The notes below the pieces were generated by a model. That model was not told the DNA's origin and did no database searches. It saw nothing but the letters and a program-made list of their open reading frames with translations. A DNA stretch of 64,000 nucleotides from Dactylosporangium siamense (GTDB lineage: Bacteria > Actinomycetota > Actinomycetes > Mycobacteriales > Micromonosporaceae): NCBI RefSeq assembly GCF_016862795.1, contig NZ_BONQ01000021.1:1-64000 (forward strand). Direction: 5' to 3'. Made by a program: the position numbers and the translations under genes. Below, in pieces: positions 54,990 through 63,961 of this stretch. Within the stretch, counting starts at the first letter, position 1, and each line of letters starts with the position of its first letter.

Positions 54990-55484
54990 TCACCGGTAGT
55001 TCGTGAACTGCAGCGCGATCCCGAAGTCCTCGCCCTTGAGCAGCGTGATGACCGCCTGCAGGTCGTCCTTCTTCTTGCCGGTCACGCGCAGCTGATCGCC
55101 CTGGATCTGCGCCTGGATGCCCTTCGGCCCCTCGTCGCGGATCTTCTTGGAGATCTCCTTCGCCTTGTCCGACTCGATGCCCTGGACGATCTTGGCATCG
55201 ATCTTGTACGTCTTGCCGGACGCGCGCGGCTCGCCCGCGTCGAGTGACTTGAGCGAGATGTTGCGCTTGACCAGCTTCTCCTTGAAGACCTCGAGCGCCG
55301 CGACCACGCGCTCCTCGGTCTCCGCCTGGAGGCTGACCGTCTCCTCCCCGGCCCACTTGATCTCAGCGCCGGTGCCGCGGAAGTCGAACCGCTGCCCCAG
55401 CTCCTTGTCGGCCTGGTTGAGCGCGTTGTCGACCTCCTGCCGGTCGACCTTGCTGACGATGTCGAACGAGGGTGCCGAAGCCAT
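54990..55484 (-). CDS. YajQ-family nucleotide-binding protein
   Basis: A 164-residue protein with two ferredoxin-like folds: [49 protein letters not shown] and ALQFTNYR. Some YajQ proteins bind cyclic di-GMP and others RNA; which applies here is open. A GGDEF-EAL protein is encoded 1.3 kb away. Start ATG 55484 has AGGAGCA upstream on the minus strand. Confidence 0.93.
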   Translation of the reverse strand: MASAPSFDIVSKVDRQEVDNALNQADKELGQRFDFRGTGAEIKWAGEETVSLQAETEERVVAALEVFKEKLVKRNISLKSLDAGEPRASGKTYKIDAKIVQGIESDKAKEISKKIRDEGPKGIQAQIQGDQLRVTGKKKDDLQAVITLLKGEDFGIALQFTNYR

Positions 55485-55584
55485 GGCAGATGCTCCTGAG
55501 ATGCGGTCGGTTGGCGGTTGCGGGCGTGCCGAGGGTACCCGTTTGCGTTGCCCCCGGGGCGTACCGCTATTCTTGCTTGCGCCA

Positions 55585-55665
55585 GGCGGGTTGCCCGAGC
55601 GGCCAATGGGAGCGGACTGTAAATCCGTCGCGAAAGCTACAGAGGTTCGAATCCTCTACCCGCCA
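55585..55665 (+). tRNA. tRNA-Tyr (GTA)
   Basis: 81 bases. Acceptor arms GGCGGGT / ACCCGCC, anticodon loop ACTGTAAAT with GTA, a long variable arm, and T-loop GGTTCGAATCC. CCA is not encoded. Confidence 0.95.
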
Positions 55666-55675
55666 CTGGCAGGAC

Positions 55676-55719
55676 AGTAAGGCCCCCGAGTAGGAGAAAC
55701 TCCGCTCGGGGGCCTTACT
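55676..55719 (+). terminator. Terminator after tRNA-Tyr
   Basis: Perfect 15-bp arms, AGTAAGGCCCCCGAG against CTCGGGGGCCTTACT, with a 14-base loop. A second weaker hairpin, GTTGGTCCA / TGGACCAAC (55721-55750), follows directly. Confidence 0.85.
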
Positions 55720-55736
55720 CGTTGGTCCACTCGGTC

Positions 55737-55973
55737 TCACCTGGACCAACCGAAGCTCACCCGTCGCGGTGAAGTGCGACGCCCGAGCTGAGGGCGCTCG
55801 CCGAGGTGGCGGACCTTGTTCACGTTGAGTGGCGGAACGGTCGGCCGGCTTGACGACCAGGGAACGGTGTCGCCGTGGGCTGGCGCCGGGTCGTCCGTAG
55901 GTCGTGGATCGGCCGGCGTCCAGGGCCGCAAACCCTGATACGGGGAGCGGTCTGCCGCTGGTTGTGTCGCCAC
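55737..55973 (-). CDS. Doubtful 78-residue ORF
   Basis: GTG 55973 to TGA 55737 on the minus strand; the product begins MATQPAADRSPYQGLRPW and ends VSFGWSR. Third codon positions are much less GC-biased than in neighbouring genes, so it may be non-coding. The 55720-56037 gap otherwise holds only the hairpin at 55721-55750 and the -10 box at 56026. Confidence 0.22.
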   Translation of the reverse strand: MATQPAADRSPYQGLRPWTPADPRPTDDPAPAHGDTVPWSSSRPTVPPLNVNKVRHLGERPQLGRRTSPRRVSFGWSR

Positions 55974-56025
55974 GCTACTGGTTGAGCCGTGCCTCGAAGT
56001 CCCCGAAATTGTCGTACACCCGTTC

Positions 56026-56038
56026 TAAGATGTACTCA
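56026..56038 (+). promoter_or_regulatory. Leaderless -10 box
   Basis: TAAGAT (56026-56031), 6 bases, then ATG 56038. Confidence 0.5.
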
Positions 56039-56349
56039 TGAATGAGCGGCAGTGGTGGAACGGGCGGTGGTCCCGGCTCGTGCGGCGGGACGTCTTCGTG
56101 CGCAACGCGGCCGACGGCCGGTGGCAGGTCGAGCTCCGGCGAGGGGGACCCGAGGGGCGGCTGCGGGTGCGGTCGTTCGGATCCGAGCAGGACGCGGTCG
56201 GTTGGATCGAGTCGGCCGTGGTCGACCCTGAGGCCGGCTGGCGGGAGATCCGCGACGCGACGATCCTGTCCGTCAGGAAGCGGGGAGCGTCCAGATCTGA
56301 CGCCAAGCGGCGCGGAAAAGTTGCGCAAGACCTGGATCGGGCGGGCTGA
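56038..56349 (+). CDS. Hypothetical 103-residue basic protein
   Basis: Begins MNERQWWNGRWSRLVRRD and contains FVRNAADGRWQVELRRGG and a SFGSEQDAVGWIE segment, a compact alpha/beta pattern, then a basic disordered tail (SRSDAKRRGK). It may bind nucleic acid, but that is only suggested by its charge. Leaderless start. No family recognised. Confidence 0.6.
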   Translation: MNERQWWNGRWSRLVRRDVFVRNAADGRWQVELRRGGPEGRLRVRSFGSEQDAVGWIESAVVDPEAGWREIRDATILSVRKRGASRSDAKRRGKVAQDLDRAG

Positions 56350-56507
56350 TATAGCCGGACCGCCACTGTCGGAATCGGCCGAAAGGTCGATTCTTACGCA
56401 CGCGTGCGCCATCCTCGCCGCTGCACTGTCGGTTGCTGCGTTGACTGTGGCAGGATCGTGGGTATCCATACGGGACCCTGATGTCACTGCGATCGCATGG
56501 GAGCGAC

Positions 56508-56717
56508 ATGATGCGAGACACGACGCTTGGTCGGTGGATGACACGCTTGGCGGTGACGGTCGGCGTGGGAGCGGCAGCTCTCGGTTTATCGGCCACCGTG
56601 GCCCAGGCGAGTGTTACAGGCAGTGAGGCATCCTCGGTGAAACTGGCCAGCGTCGCGCACGCGATCCAGGTGAACGCTGAGCCCGTCTTTGTCACCGAAA
56701 GCTGGGACTGGGGCTAG
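56508..56717 (+). CDS. Small exported peptide precursor
   Basis: A 69-residue product. The start at ATG 56508 follows GGGAG at 5 bases. Residues 1-34 are a clear Sec signal peptide: MMRDTTLGRWMTR, a core LAVTVGVGAAALGLSATV, and AQA-S as the cut site. The mature part would be about 35 residues, starting SVTGSEASS and ending VFVTESWDWG. There are no Cys. The last residues are aromatic and acidic, unlike a cell-wall anchor. It lies 71 bases upstream of a membrane GGDEF-EAL gene on the same strand. Signalling is a guess; a short secreted protein of other use is equally possible. Confidence 0.6.
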   Translation: MMRDTTLGRWMTRLAVTVGVGAAALGLSATVAQASVTGSEASSVKLASVAHAIQVNAEPVFVTESWDWG

Positions 56718-56788
56718 GAAGGACCGGACCTCCGCTGCGCGGCGGCGGACGGTTCGTCAGGCCCCATACCCGAAGGATTGGGGAATGG

Positions 56789-59320
56789 GTGCCCGCTCCG
56801 AAAGCTCCAGTCAGTCGCTCTGAGAGTCACGCCTGGCTGATCACCGGCCCTCTGTTCCTGCTCGGCGCGCTGCTGTCGCTGCCGATCCTGCTTTCCGACC
56901 GGACGTATCCCGTCGGCCATCTTGGCTACGCGCTGGCGCTGCTGGCGCTCGCCACGCTCGCCACGCCGTTGGAGCTGCGCTTCGACATCCGGCGTCAGGC
57001 GCTGATCACTCGGATGAACGACGTTCCCATCGTTCTGGCGCTCTTCTACCTCTCGCCCTGGCTGGCCATCTTCGTGCGGGTCACCGCCGGGCTGCTGTGG
57101 AACATCTTCGGCGCCCGCATGAGCGGGCCCAAACTGGTGTTCAACGTGGCCAGCCACTTCGCGAGCATCGCGACCGCCAACCTGATCGTCTTCGAGTTCG
57201 GCCTGCACGGTGGTGGGTCACCGCTGACCTGGCTGGTGCTCGCCGCCGCGGCGCTGGCCGGCAGCGTGGTCACCCTGGCGGCCATCGCGGGTGTCATGGT
57301 GCTGCTGCAGGGTGTGTCCCAACTCCCGCAGTTCCTGAAGTCGTCGGTGCCGGGCTTCGCTGTGATCGGCGTCAACATCGTGTTGGGCCTGGTCATGCTC
57401 CTGACGCTGGTGGCCAGCCAGTGGGGGGCGCTGCTGCTGGTCGCGCTGGCGATCGTGCTCTTCGTCCTGTACCGCTCCTACACGCAGTTCTTCCGCCAGC
57501 ACCGCAATCTCACCGAGATGTATGCGCTGACCCGGGACATCGCCGCGACCAACCACGACGGCACGCTGCCCGATGTGTTGCTCGGCCGGGTGCGGGCCCT
57601 GCTGACCGCGGACTCGGCGACCCTGTGGCTGCCGGGGTACGGACGCCACCACGAGGTCATGTTGTCCTCCCGGTTCGACTATCCGGGGCTGCTCGACAGC
57701 GCCACCACGCCCGATCTGTTCCGGCAGCTGGCGATGCGCACCGGGCAGACCGTCATCGCCGGGCCCAAGGCGGGAGCGCCGGAGCTCCAGTCGGCGTTGC
57801 AGGAGGCGCAGGTCAAGGACGTCGTCGTCGTGCCGCTGCGGTCCAGTGGGGTCGCGATCGGCACCCTGGAGGTCGCGGGGCGCCTCGGGGACAAGGTCGT
57901 GTTCGGCAAGGAAGACGTGCAACTGCTCGAGACGGTGTCCGTCCAGGTCGGCGCGGCGGTGGAGAACAGCAGGCTGGTCGATCGGCTCCAGTTCGACGCC
58001 AACCACGACGCGCTCACCGGCCTGGCGAACCGGCGGCGGATGCTCACCGCGCTCGGTGAGGCGATGACCGGCCGCGGCCCGCGCGAGGTCGTCGCCGTGC
58101 TCCTGTTCGACGTCGTCGCGTTGCAAGAGGTCAACGAGTCGCTGGGGCACGGCGCCGGCGACCAGGTGCTGATCCAGGTCGCGAAACGGCTTCGAGGGCT
58201 GGCACCGCAAGGTGCGCTGGTGGCCCGGGTCGGCGGGGACGAGTTCGCGGTCGAGCTGCGCACCGCCAGCGCCGAGGCCGCCGCCGCGGTCGCTGAGACG
58301 CTGCGGGCGGGGCTGCGTGACCGTATGGTCATCGACTCGCTCACCGTCGACGTCGACACCAACGTCGGTGTGGCGATCTACCCCGACCACGGCACGGAGC
58401 CGGAGGCGCTGCTGCAGCGGGCCGTCGTGGCCACCTCCGTGGCGAAGTCCCGGGGAATCGTGCAGATGTTCAACGCGGGCCTGCAGTCGCGTTCGGTCCG
58501 CCGGGTCGGGCTGGCCGCAGATCTTGAGGCCGCGCTCAACACCGGAGAGCTCGAGGTGTACTTCCAGCCCAAGGTCGCGCTCAAGGACCGGCGACTGGTC
58601 GGCGTCGAGTGTCTGGCCCGTTGGGAGCACCCCGTGCACGGGCAGGTCGCCCCGCCGGACTTCGTCTCCGTGGCCGAGCACACCGGCCAGCTCTCCCGGC
58701 TCAATGGCGTGGTCCTCCGCGAGGGCATCCGCAGGGCCCGTGAATGGGCCGACGCGGGCCGTTCCCTCACCGTCGCGGTCAACCTCTCGGTCCGCACGCT
58801 CAACGACGCCGATTTCCCGTTACAGGTGTCGGAGCTGCTGCAGGAGCACGGGGTGCCGGCCGACCGGATCATCCTGGAGCTGTCCGAGGAGGAGCTGCTC
58901 GCCAGCGGGCGCGGCATCCCCGCGCTGAAGCGTCTCCGTGACCTCGGCGTGCGGCTCTCCGTCGACGACTTCGGCGCGGGCCGGTCCTCGTTCGCCGACC
59001 TCAGCCGCCTGCCGGTGCAAGAGGTCAAGATCGACCGGACCTTCGTGCAGGGGATGGCCACCGCGCCGAGTGATCTCGCGATCGTGCGGACCGTCGTCGA
59101 CATGGCCCGCCACTTCGGCCTCGCCGTCGTCGCTGAGGGCGTTGAGAGTGAACTCACACTCGGCCTGCTCGAAGACATGCACTGCGACATGGGCCAGGGC
59201 TTCCTGTTCAGCCGTGCGCTGCCCTACGAGCGCTTCGAGTCGTGGCTGCAGATCCAGGCCGACGCCGACCCCACCGTCGCCCCTGCGGGCGAGGTTCGCT
59301 GGCTGCGCGCCGTCCCGTAA
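56789..59320 (+). CDS. Membrane GGDEF-EAL cyclic-di-GMP protein
   Basis: An 843-residue protein. Residues about 15-235 carry about seven membrane spans (ITGPLFLLGALLSLPILL, ALALLALATLA, and others). A GAF-like domain follows at about 265-400. The GGDEF domain (about 405-575) keeps RVGGDEFAVEL, though its first metal loop reads LFDVVALQEVNESLGHG. The EAL domain (about 585-825) reads ECLARW, then NLSVRTLNDADF, SVDDFGAGRSSFADL, KIDRTFV and AEGVE, so the metal and catalytic residues of an active phosphodiesterase seem present. GTG 56789 is preceded by a GA-rich stretch. It probably makes, breaks or senses cyclic di-GMP. Confidence 0.92.
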   Translation: MPAPKAPVSRSESHAWLITGPLFLLGALLSLPILLSDRTYPVGHLGYALALLALATLATPLELRFDIRRQALITRMNDVPIVLALFYLSPWLAIFVRVTAGLLWNIFGARMSGPKLVFNVASHFASIATANLIVFEFGLHGGGSPLTWLVLAAAALAGSVVTLAAIAGVMVLLQGVSQLPQFLKSSVPGFAVIGVNIVLGLVMLLTLVASQWGALLLVALAIVLFVLYRSYTQFFRQHRNLTEMYALTRDIAATNHDGTLPDVLLGRVRALLTADSATLWLPGYGRHHEVMLSSRFDYPGLLDSATTPDLFRQLAMRTGQTVIAGPKAGAPELQSALQEAQVKDVVVVPLRSSGVAIGTLEVAGRLGDKVVFGKEDVQLLETVSVQVGAAVENSRLVDRLQFDANHDALTGLANRRRMLTALGEAMTGRGPREVVAVLLFDVVALQEVNESLGHGAGDQVLIQVAKRLRGLAPQGALVARVGGDEFAVELRTASAEAAAAVAETLRAGLRDRMVIDSLTVDVDTNVGVAIYPDHGTEPEALLQRAVVATSVAKSRGIVQMFNAGLQSRSVRRVGLAADLEAALNTGELEVYFQPKVALKDRRLVGVECLARWEHPVHGQVAPPDFVSVAEHTGQLSRLNGVVLREGIRRAREWADAGRSLTVAVNLSVRTLNDADFPLQVSELLQEHGVPADRIILELSEEELLASGRGIPALKRLRDLGVRLSVDDFGAGRSSFADLSRLPVQEVKIDRTFVQGMATAPSDLAIVRTVVDMARHFGLAVVAEGVESELTLGLLEDMHCDMGQGFLFSRALPYERFESWLQIQADADPTVAPAGEVRWLRAVP

Positions 59321-59536
59321 AGGCACGTAAAGGCCGTCTCGTAAGGGGCGTCGCGTACAGGGAGGCCACAGCGACGCTGAAGCGGCCTGGGCGCTGCGAT
59401 GCGCCGGCGACGGTCACGATCCGAGCGGCATCGCGAAACACCGTCGTGGGCAACCGGCCCACGGCGGGAACCGGCCCGCACGACACGCCGGAACGGGCGT
59501 CATGAGCTGGGCGGATATCAGTTCGGGGAAGTCGAT

Positions 59537-59565
59537 TTCGTGCCACGGCGAGGGCCGTGTACGCT
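59537..59565 (+). promoter_or_regulatory. Probable promoter of the tRNA-Thr/tRNA-Met genes
   Basis: TTCGTG, 17 bases, TACGCT (59560-59565), about 34 bases before tRNA-Thr. Confidence 0.4.
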
Positions 59566-59598
59566 TAGCGAGCGCATGTGCGGGATCGCACTTGACGC

Positions 59599-59671
59599 GC
59601 CCCCTTAGCTCAGTCGGCAGAGCGTCTCCATGGTAAGGAGAAGGTCTACGGTTCGATTCCGTAAGGGGGCT
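59599..59671 (+). tRNA. tRNA-Thr (GGT)
   Basis: 73 bases. Acceptor GCCCCCT / AGGGGGC, anticodon stem TCTCC / GGAGA with loop ATGGTAA, T-arm GGTTCGATTCC. Confidence 0.95.
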
Positions 59672-59705
59672 CGAGAGACCGGGCTTGAGTCATCGAGTCC
59701 GCCGC

Positions 59706-59778
59706 GGCGGTGTAGCTCAGATGGTAGAGCAAGCGGCTCATAATCGCTGTGTCGCCGGTTCAAGTCCGGCCACCGCTA
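59706..59778 (+). tRNA. tRNA-Met (CAT), elongator type
   Basis: 73 bases. Acceptor GGCGGTG / CACCGCT (first pair G-U), loop CTCATAA, T-loop TTCAAGT. The anticodon stem lacks the three G-C pairs of initiator tRNA. Confidence 0.93.
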
Positions 59779-59877
59779 CAGAAGCACCACAGAGATCGCC
59801 GATTCGGCGACTGCCAGTGTGAGCCGCTATGCTCGTTCGCTGGACCTGAACCCCGCTCTGAAGGAAGGCACTTCGCC

Positions 59878-60045
59878 ATGGCCAAGGCGACCGACGTTCG
59901 TCCGAAGATCACGCTGGCGTGCACGGAGTGTAAAGAGCGTAACTACATCACGAAGAAGAACCGCCGCAACGACCCGGACCGCATCGAGCTGAAGAAGTTC
60001 TGCCCCCGGGACGGCAAGCACACCGTGCACCGCGAGACGCGGTAA
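59878..60045 (+). CDS. rpmG: 50S ribosomal protein L33
   Basis: A 55-residue subunit protein: [14 protein letters not shown] and [11 protein letters not shown] are typical. Of the four zinc Cys of C+ forms, C15, C18 and C42 are kept, but residue 45 is Asp (FCPRDGKHT) where Cys is usual. AAGGAAGG precedes the ATG. A TATGCT -10 box lies at 59828-59833. Followed by a strong terminator. Confidence 0.95.
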   Translation: MAKATDVRPKITLACTECKERNYITKKNRRNDPDRIELKKFCPRDGKHTVHRETR

Positions 60046-60064
60046 CCACACCACAGCCTCACCC

Positions 60065-60092
60065 GAAGCCCCGGCCCAGCGGCCGGGGCTTC
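60065..60092 (+). terminator. Terminator after rpmG
   Basis: Perfect 12-bp arms GAAGCCCCGGCC / GGCCGGGGCTTC with a 4-base loop. Confidence 0.85.
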
Positions 60093-60105
60093 GTCGTCGA
60101 AACGG

Positions 60106-60119
60106 TAAGTTGCACAGCA
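60106..60119 (+). promoter_or_regulatory. Leaderless -10 box of the hadA-like gene
   Basis: TAAGTT (60106-60111), 7 bases, then ATG 60119. Confidence 0.55.
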
Positions 60120-60565
60120 TGCCGTTGGATCAGTCGTTCATGGGTCGGGTGTATCCGCCGACCCCGCCCTATGAGGTCGGCCGGGAGAAGATCCGGGAGT
60201 TCGCCGACGCGGTCAGCGCGAGCGACCCCGTGCACCGGGATCTCGCCGAGGCGCGTGCCAAGGGCTACAAGGATGTGATCGCCCCGCCGACGTTCGCGAT
60301 CATCCTGAGTCAGAACGCCGGGCAGCAGCTGGTCGAGGACCAGACGTTCGGGCTGGACTACAGCCGGGTGGTGCACGGCGGGCAGACGTTCCGCTACGTG
60401 CGGCCGATCGTCGCCGGCGACCACCTGGTCACGGTGATGGCGGTGGAGGAGATCAGCAGCCGTGCCGGGCACGCGTTCCTGACCACGCGGCACGAGGTGT
60501 CGACCGTCGAAGGTGAGCTCGTCGTGACGATCTGGACCCGGCTCGTGGTCCGTGGGGAGGGCTGA
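60119..60565 (+). CDS. HadA-like MaoC-fold dehydratase subunit
   Basis: A 148-residue hot-dog-fold protein: GRVYPPTPPYEVGREKIREF, DPVHRDLAEARAKGY, APPTFAIIL, VVHGGQTFRYVRPI. In mycobacteria the HadA partner gives substrate binding in the FAS-II 3-hydroxyacyl-ACP dehydratase. In an actinomycete without mycolates it probably serves another acyl pathway. The next gene starts one base after its stop. Confidence 0.88.
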   Translation: MPLDQSFMGRVYPPTPPYEVGREKIREFADAVSASDPVHRDLAEARAKGYKDVIAPPTFAIILSQNAGQQLVEDQTFGLDYSRVVHGGQTFRYVRPIVAGDHLVTVMAVEEISSRAGHAFLTTRHEVSTVEGELVVTIWTRLVVRGEG

Positions 60566-60566
60566 C

Positions 60567-60965
60567 ATGCAGGTCGGCACCGTGTTTCCGCCGCAGACGT
60601 TCCAGGTGACCCGCGCCGATCTGGTGCGGTATGCGGGGGCCTCCGGCGACTTCAACCCGATCCACTGGAGCGACCGCGTCGCGACGTCGGTCGGTCTGCC
60701 GGGTGTCATCGCGCACGGCATGCTGACGATGGCCCTGGCGGGTCAGGCGGTTGCCTGTTGGGTGGGTGGCACCGCGGCGATCGTCGAATACTCCACCCGC
60801 TTCGCCAATCCGGTGGTGGTTCCTGACGACGACAAAGGCACCGAGATCGTGGTGAGCGGGGTCGTGAAGCGGGTAGGTGAGGATGGTGTCACGCAGGTCG
60901 ACATCACCGCCACGTGTAACGGGGACAAGATTCTCGGCGCCGCGAAAGCCCTGGTCAGGGCGTAG
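60567..60965 (+). CDS. HadB-like MaoC-fold dehydratase, catalytic subunit
   Basis: A 132-residue protein with the hydratase-2 signature GDFNPIHWSD and GLPGVIAHGMLTM, which carries the catalytic Asp and His. It would pair with the gene before it. Confidence 0.9.
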   Translation: MQVGTVFPPQTFQVTRADLVRYAGASGDFNPIHWSDRVATSVGLPGVIAHGMLTMALAGQAVACWVGGTAAIVEYSTRFANPVVVPDDDKGTEIVVSGVVKRVGEDGVTQVDITATCNGDKILGAAKALVRA

Positions 60966-60990
60966 GAGGCGGCACAGTGGAGGGGGGTGG

Positions 60991-61019
60991 TTGGGATATC
61001 CCACCCGAACCCGTACACT
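60991..61019 (+). promoter_or_regulatory. Promoter of tRNA-Trp
   Basis: TTGGGA, 17 bases, TACACT; a good sigma-70-type spacing 69 bases before the tRNA. Confidence 0.6.
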
Positions 61020-61087
61020 GGTCGCCCGTGGGGTGAGCAACCTCTCGGTGCCCTTGAACAGGGGTCCGGGAGGCGCGATCACCACGA

Positions 61088-61160
<73 letters not shown>

Positions 61161-61335
61161 CGCCGAAGGCCTGACCTGGGTCTGGGGTGCCCGATCCGCC
61201 GATCGGGTCGCAACCTCCAGCGGTCACGGGTTGGTCCCGCCGAGTGCCGCCGGCTCTTCGCCGGTGGCCTGGTTGGGCGGATCCGCGGGCCACTCATCGG
61301 ACCGAGCACTCGCGAGATCACGGAAGAGGGCGAAA

Positions 61336-61806
61336 GTGGCCGAACGCAGGCGACGCGGGACCAACCCCGCCGACGATCGCCGTGACGAGGAGCTCACCGC
61401 CGAGGACGCGGCCATCGAGGAAGAGTTCGCTGACGAGCTCGATGAGCTCGACGACGACCTCGGCGATGACGTGGACGCCGATGAGGACGACGAGGACGAC
61501 GACGGCAAGCCGGTCCTGACGAAGTCCAAGGACGCGAAGTCGAAGTCCAAGGACGTCAAAGAGTCGGACAAGAAGAAGACCAAGGTCAAAGAGGGCAGCT
61601 CGAACAACATCTTCGCGCGGCTCATCAACTTCGTCCGCGAGGTTGTCGCCGAACTGCGTAAGGTGATCTGGCCGACCCGCAAAGAGCTGACCACTTACAC
61701 GGTCGTTGTCGTCGTGTTCGTGATCGTGATGCTGACGATCGTGGGTGGCCTCGACTACCTGTTCGCCAAGGGCGTCCTCTGGGCCTTCGGTAACAAGACG
61801 GAGTAG
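61336..61806 (+). CDS. secE: Preprotein translocase subunit SecE
   Basis: A 156-residue protein, much longer than the roughly 60-residue minimal SecE. The functional part is C-terminal: FVREVVAELRKVIWPTRKEL, then one membrane span (TVVVVVFVIVMLTIVGGL). The N-terminal 90 residues are disordered, with an acidic DELDELDDDLGDD block followed by a Lys/Ser block (KSKDAKSKSKD). The GTG start follows GAGGG. Clamps the SecY channel halves. Confidence 0.93.
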   Translation: MAERRRRGTNPADDRRDEELTAEDAAIEEEFADELDELDDDLGDDVDADEDDEDDDGKPVLTKSKDAKSKSKDVKESDKKKTKVKEGSSNNIFARLINFVREVVAELRKVIWPTRKELTTYTVVVVVFVIVMLTIVGGLDYLFAKGVLWAFGNKTE

Positions 61807-61850
61807 TCCACATCGGACCGGCCGCAGACGCGAAGAGTTGACAGACGGAA

Positions 61851-62570
61851 GTGAGCAGCGTGCAGGAATTCGACGAGACCGCCGGGACCGACGACGAGCA
61901 GCATGAGGAAACGTCGACGGTGATGACGGCCGCCACGCCGAGCACGGCCCCCGAGCCGGCGGCGGCGACCGACGCCGAGGACCCCGTCGCCGAGCTGCGT
62001 GCCGCACTGCGCTTCGCGCCCGGTGATTGGTACGTGGTGCACTCCTACGCCGGTTACGAGAACAAGGTCAAGACGAATCTCGAGACCCGCATCACGAGTC
62101 TCGACATGGAAGAGTTCATCTACCAGGTCGAGGTCCCGACTCGTGAAGAGGTCGAGATCAAGAACGGCAAGCGCACCCAGGTGCAGAACAAGGTCTTCCC
62201 CGGCTACATCCTCGTCCGGATGGAGCTGACGGCGGAGTCCTACTCTTGCGTGCGCAACACGCCAGGTGTCACCGGTTTCGTCGGCGCGACGGACCGGGCG
62301 GACCGCCCGGCGCCGCTGTCGCTCGACGAGGTCCTCAAGTGGCTCGCCCCGGTGGTGCAGCAGGAGGGCAAGAAGGCCGGCAAGCCCGAGGTCAAGGTCC
62401 TCGACTTCGAGGTCGGCGACTCGGTCACCGTCACCGACGGCGCCTTCGCCTCGCTTCAGGCCACGATCAGCGAGATCAACGCCGACCAGCAGAAGCTCAA
62501 GGTCCTGGTCTCGATCTTCGGCCGGGAGACCCCGGTGGAGCTCAACTTCAACCAGGTCACGAAGATCTAA
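61851..62570 (+). CDS. nusG: Transcription factor NusG
   Basis: A 239-residue protein. An acidic N-terminal extension (about 1-50) precedes the NGN domain ([38 protein letters not shown]) and the KOW domain ([21 protein letters not shown]). It binds RNA polymerase and ribosome. GTG start 44 bases after secE. Confidence 0.95.
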   Translation: MSSVQEFDETAGTDDEQHEETSTVMTAATPSTAPEPAAATDAEDPVAELRAALRFAPGDWYVVHSYAGYENKVKTNLETRITSLDMEEFIYQVEVPTREEVEIKNGKRTQVQNKVFPGYILVRMELTAESYSCVRNTPGVTGFVGATDRADRPAPLSLDEVLKWLAPVVQQEGKKAGKPEVKVLDFEVGDSVTVTDGAFASLQATISEINADQQKLKVLVSIFGRETPVELNFNQVTKI

Positions 62571-62581
62571 TTCGTCTGCGG

Positions 62582-62587
62582 TACGCT
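62582..62587 (+). promoter_or_regulatory. -10 box for the rplK-rplA transcript
   Basis: TACGCT in the 131-base gap; the -35 is not clear. The remaining leader (62588-62701) is GC-rich with possible stems and may hold the L1 feedback site, which I cannot place. Confidence 0.35.
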
Positions 62588-62701
62588 TGAGCGTCCGGCC
62601 AAGTGCCGGGCGCTCAGTCGTGCGCAGCGGCGATCGCCGGGCCGGGCATCGACATGTCCGGTCAGCACGAATCATTCCAGCCCAGGAAGACGAAAGCAGC
62701 C

Positions 62702-63133
62702 ATGCCTCCGAAGAAGAAGCTCGTCAAGACCTTCACGCTTCAGTTGCCGGGCGGCCAGGCCACTCCGGCGCCGCCGGTCGGCCCCGCGCTCGGTCAGCAC
62801 GGTGTGAACATCATGGAGTTCGTCAAGGCGTACAACGCCCAGACGGAGTCCCAGCGCGGCGACATCATCCCCGCGCAGATCAGCGTCTACGAGGACCGGA
62901 CGTTCACGTTCATCCTCAAGACCCCGCCCGCCGCCCGTCTGCTGCTCAAGGCCGCCGGCGTGCCGAAGGGTTCCGGCGTCCCGCAGAAGGACAAGGTGGG
63001 CTCGATCACCAAGGCCCAGCTGCGTGAGGTCGCCGAGAAGAAGATGTCGGACCTGAACGCCAACGACATCGAGCAGGCCGAGAAGATCATCGCCGGCACC
63101 GCCCGTTCCATGGGCATCGTCGTCAAGGACTGA
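62702..63133 (+). CDS. rplK: 50S ribosomal protein L11
   Basis: A 143-residue protein: [40 protein letters not shown], and the C-terminal rRNA-binding [19 protein letters not shown]. Typical length. Thiostrepton-site protein; its operon partner rplA follows 89 bases on. Confidence 0.97.
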   Translation: MPPKKKLVKTFTLQLPGGQATPAPPVGPALGQHGVNIMEFVKAYNAQTESQRGDIIPAQISVYEDRTFTFILKTPPAARLLLKAAGVPKGSGVPQKDKVGSITKAQLREVAEKKMSDLNANDIEQAEKIIAGTARSMGIVVKD

Positions 63134-63222
63134 CCGAGCCGCTCGCAACGCAAACCAAAAACTCAAAACACGTGGGAGGGCGTAGCCAAACGCCCGCACG
63201 ATCACCACAGGAGTAAAGCGAG

Positions 63223-63948
63223 ATGTCGCAGCACGGCAAGAACTACCGCAAGGTCTCGGACCTTGTCGACCGCAACGCGCTGTACAGCCCCATCGCCGCG
63301 GTGAAGCTGGCCAAGCAGACCACCACCGTGAAGTTCGACCCCACCGTCGAGGTGGCCATGCGGCTGGGTGTCGACCCCCGCAAGGCCGACCAGATGGTCC
63401 GTGGCACGGTCAACCTGCCGCACGGCACCGGTAAGACCGCCCGCGTCATCGTCTTCGCGCAGGGCGCGAAGGCCGCCGAGGCCGAGGCCGCCGGCGCCGA
63501 CGCGGTGGGCACGGACGAGCTCGTCGCCCGGATCCAGGAAGGCTGGCTGGACTTCGACGCGGCGATCGCGACCCCCGACCAGATGGCCAAGATCGGCCGG
63601 ATCGCGCGGATCCTGGGCCCGCGCGGCCTGATGCCGAACCCGAAGACGGGCACGGTCACGATGGACGTCACCAAGGCGGTCAACGAGATCAAGGGCGGCA
63701 AGATCACCTACCGGGTGGACAAGCACTCCAACCTGCACCTGATCATCGGCAAGGCGAGCTTCTCCGAGCAGCAGCTGGTGGAGAACTACGCGGCGGTCCT
63801 CGACGAGGTCAACCGCAACAAGCCGAGCGCGGCCAAGGGCAAGTACCTGAAGAAGATCTTCATCACCACCACCATGGGCCCCGGCATCCCGGTCGACCCG
63901 AACCGCACGCGCAACCTCCTCGAGGACGACGCGAACGCGGAGGCGTAA
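63223..63948 (+). CDS. rplA: 50S ribosomal protein L1
   Basis: A 241-residue protein with [50 protein letters not shown] and GKAS-FSE. In bacteria L1 also represses its own operon. ATG follows ACAGGAGTAAAG. Confidence 0.97.
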   Translation: MSQHGKNYRKVSDLVDRNALYSPIAAVKLAKQTTTVKFDPTVEVAMRLGVDPRKADQMVRGTVNLPHGTGKTARVIVFAQGAKAAEAEAAGADAVGTDELVARIQEGWLDFDAAIATPDQMAKIGRIARILGPRGLMPNPKTGTVTMDVTKAVNEIKGGKITYRVDKHSNLHLIIGKASFSEQQLVENYAAVLDEVNRNKPSAAKGKYLKKIFITTTMGPGIPVDPNRTRNLLEDDANAEA

Positions 63949-63961
63949 GCAGCAGCACCAC

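Noticed and set aside
59599-59778. tRNA pair as an integration site of a mobile element
   Set aside because: No integrase, no repeated tRNA 3' end and only conserved housekeeping genes nearby.
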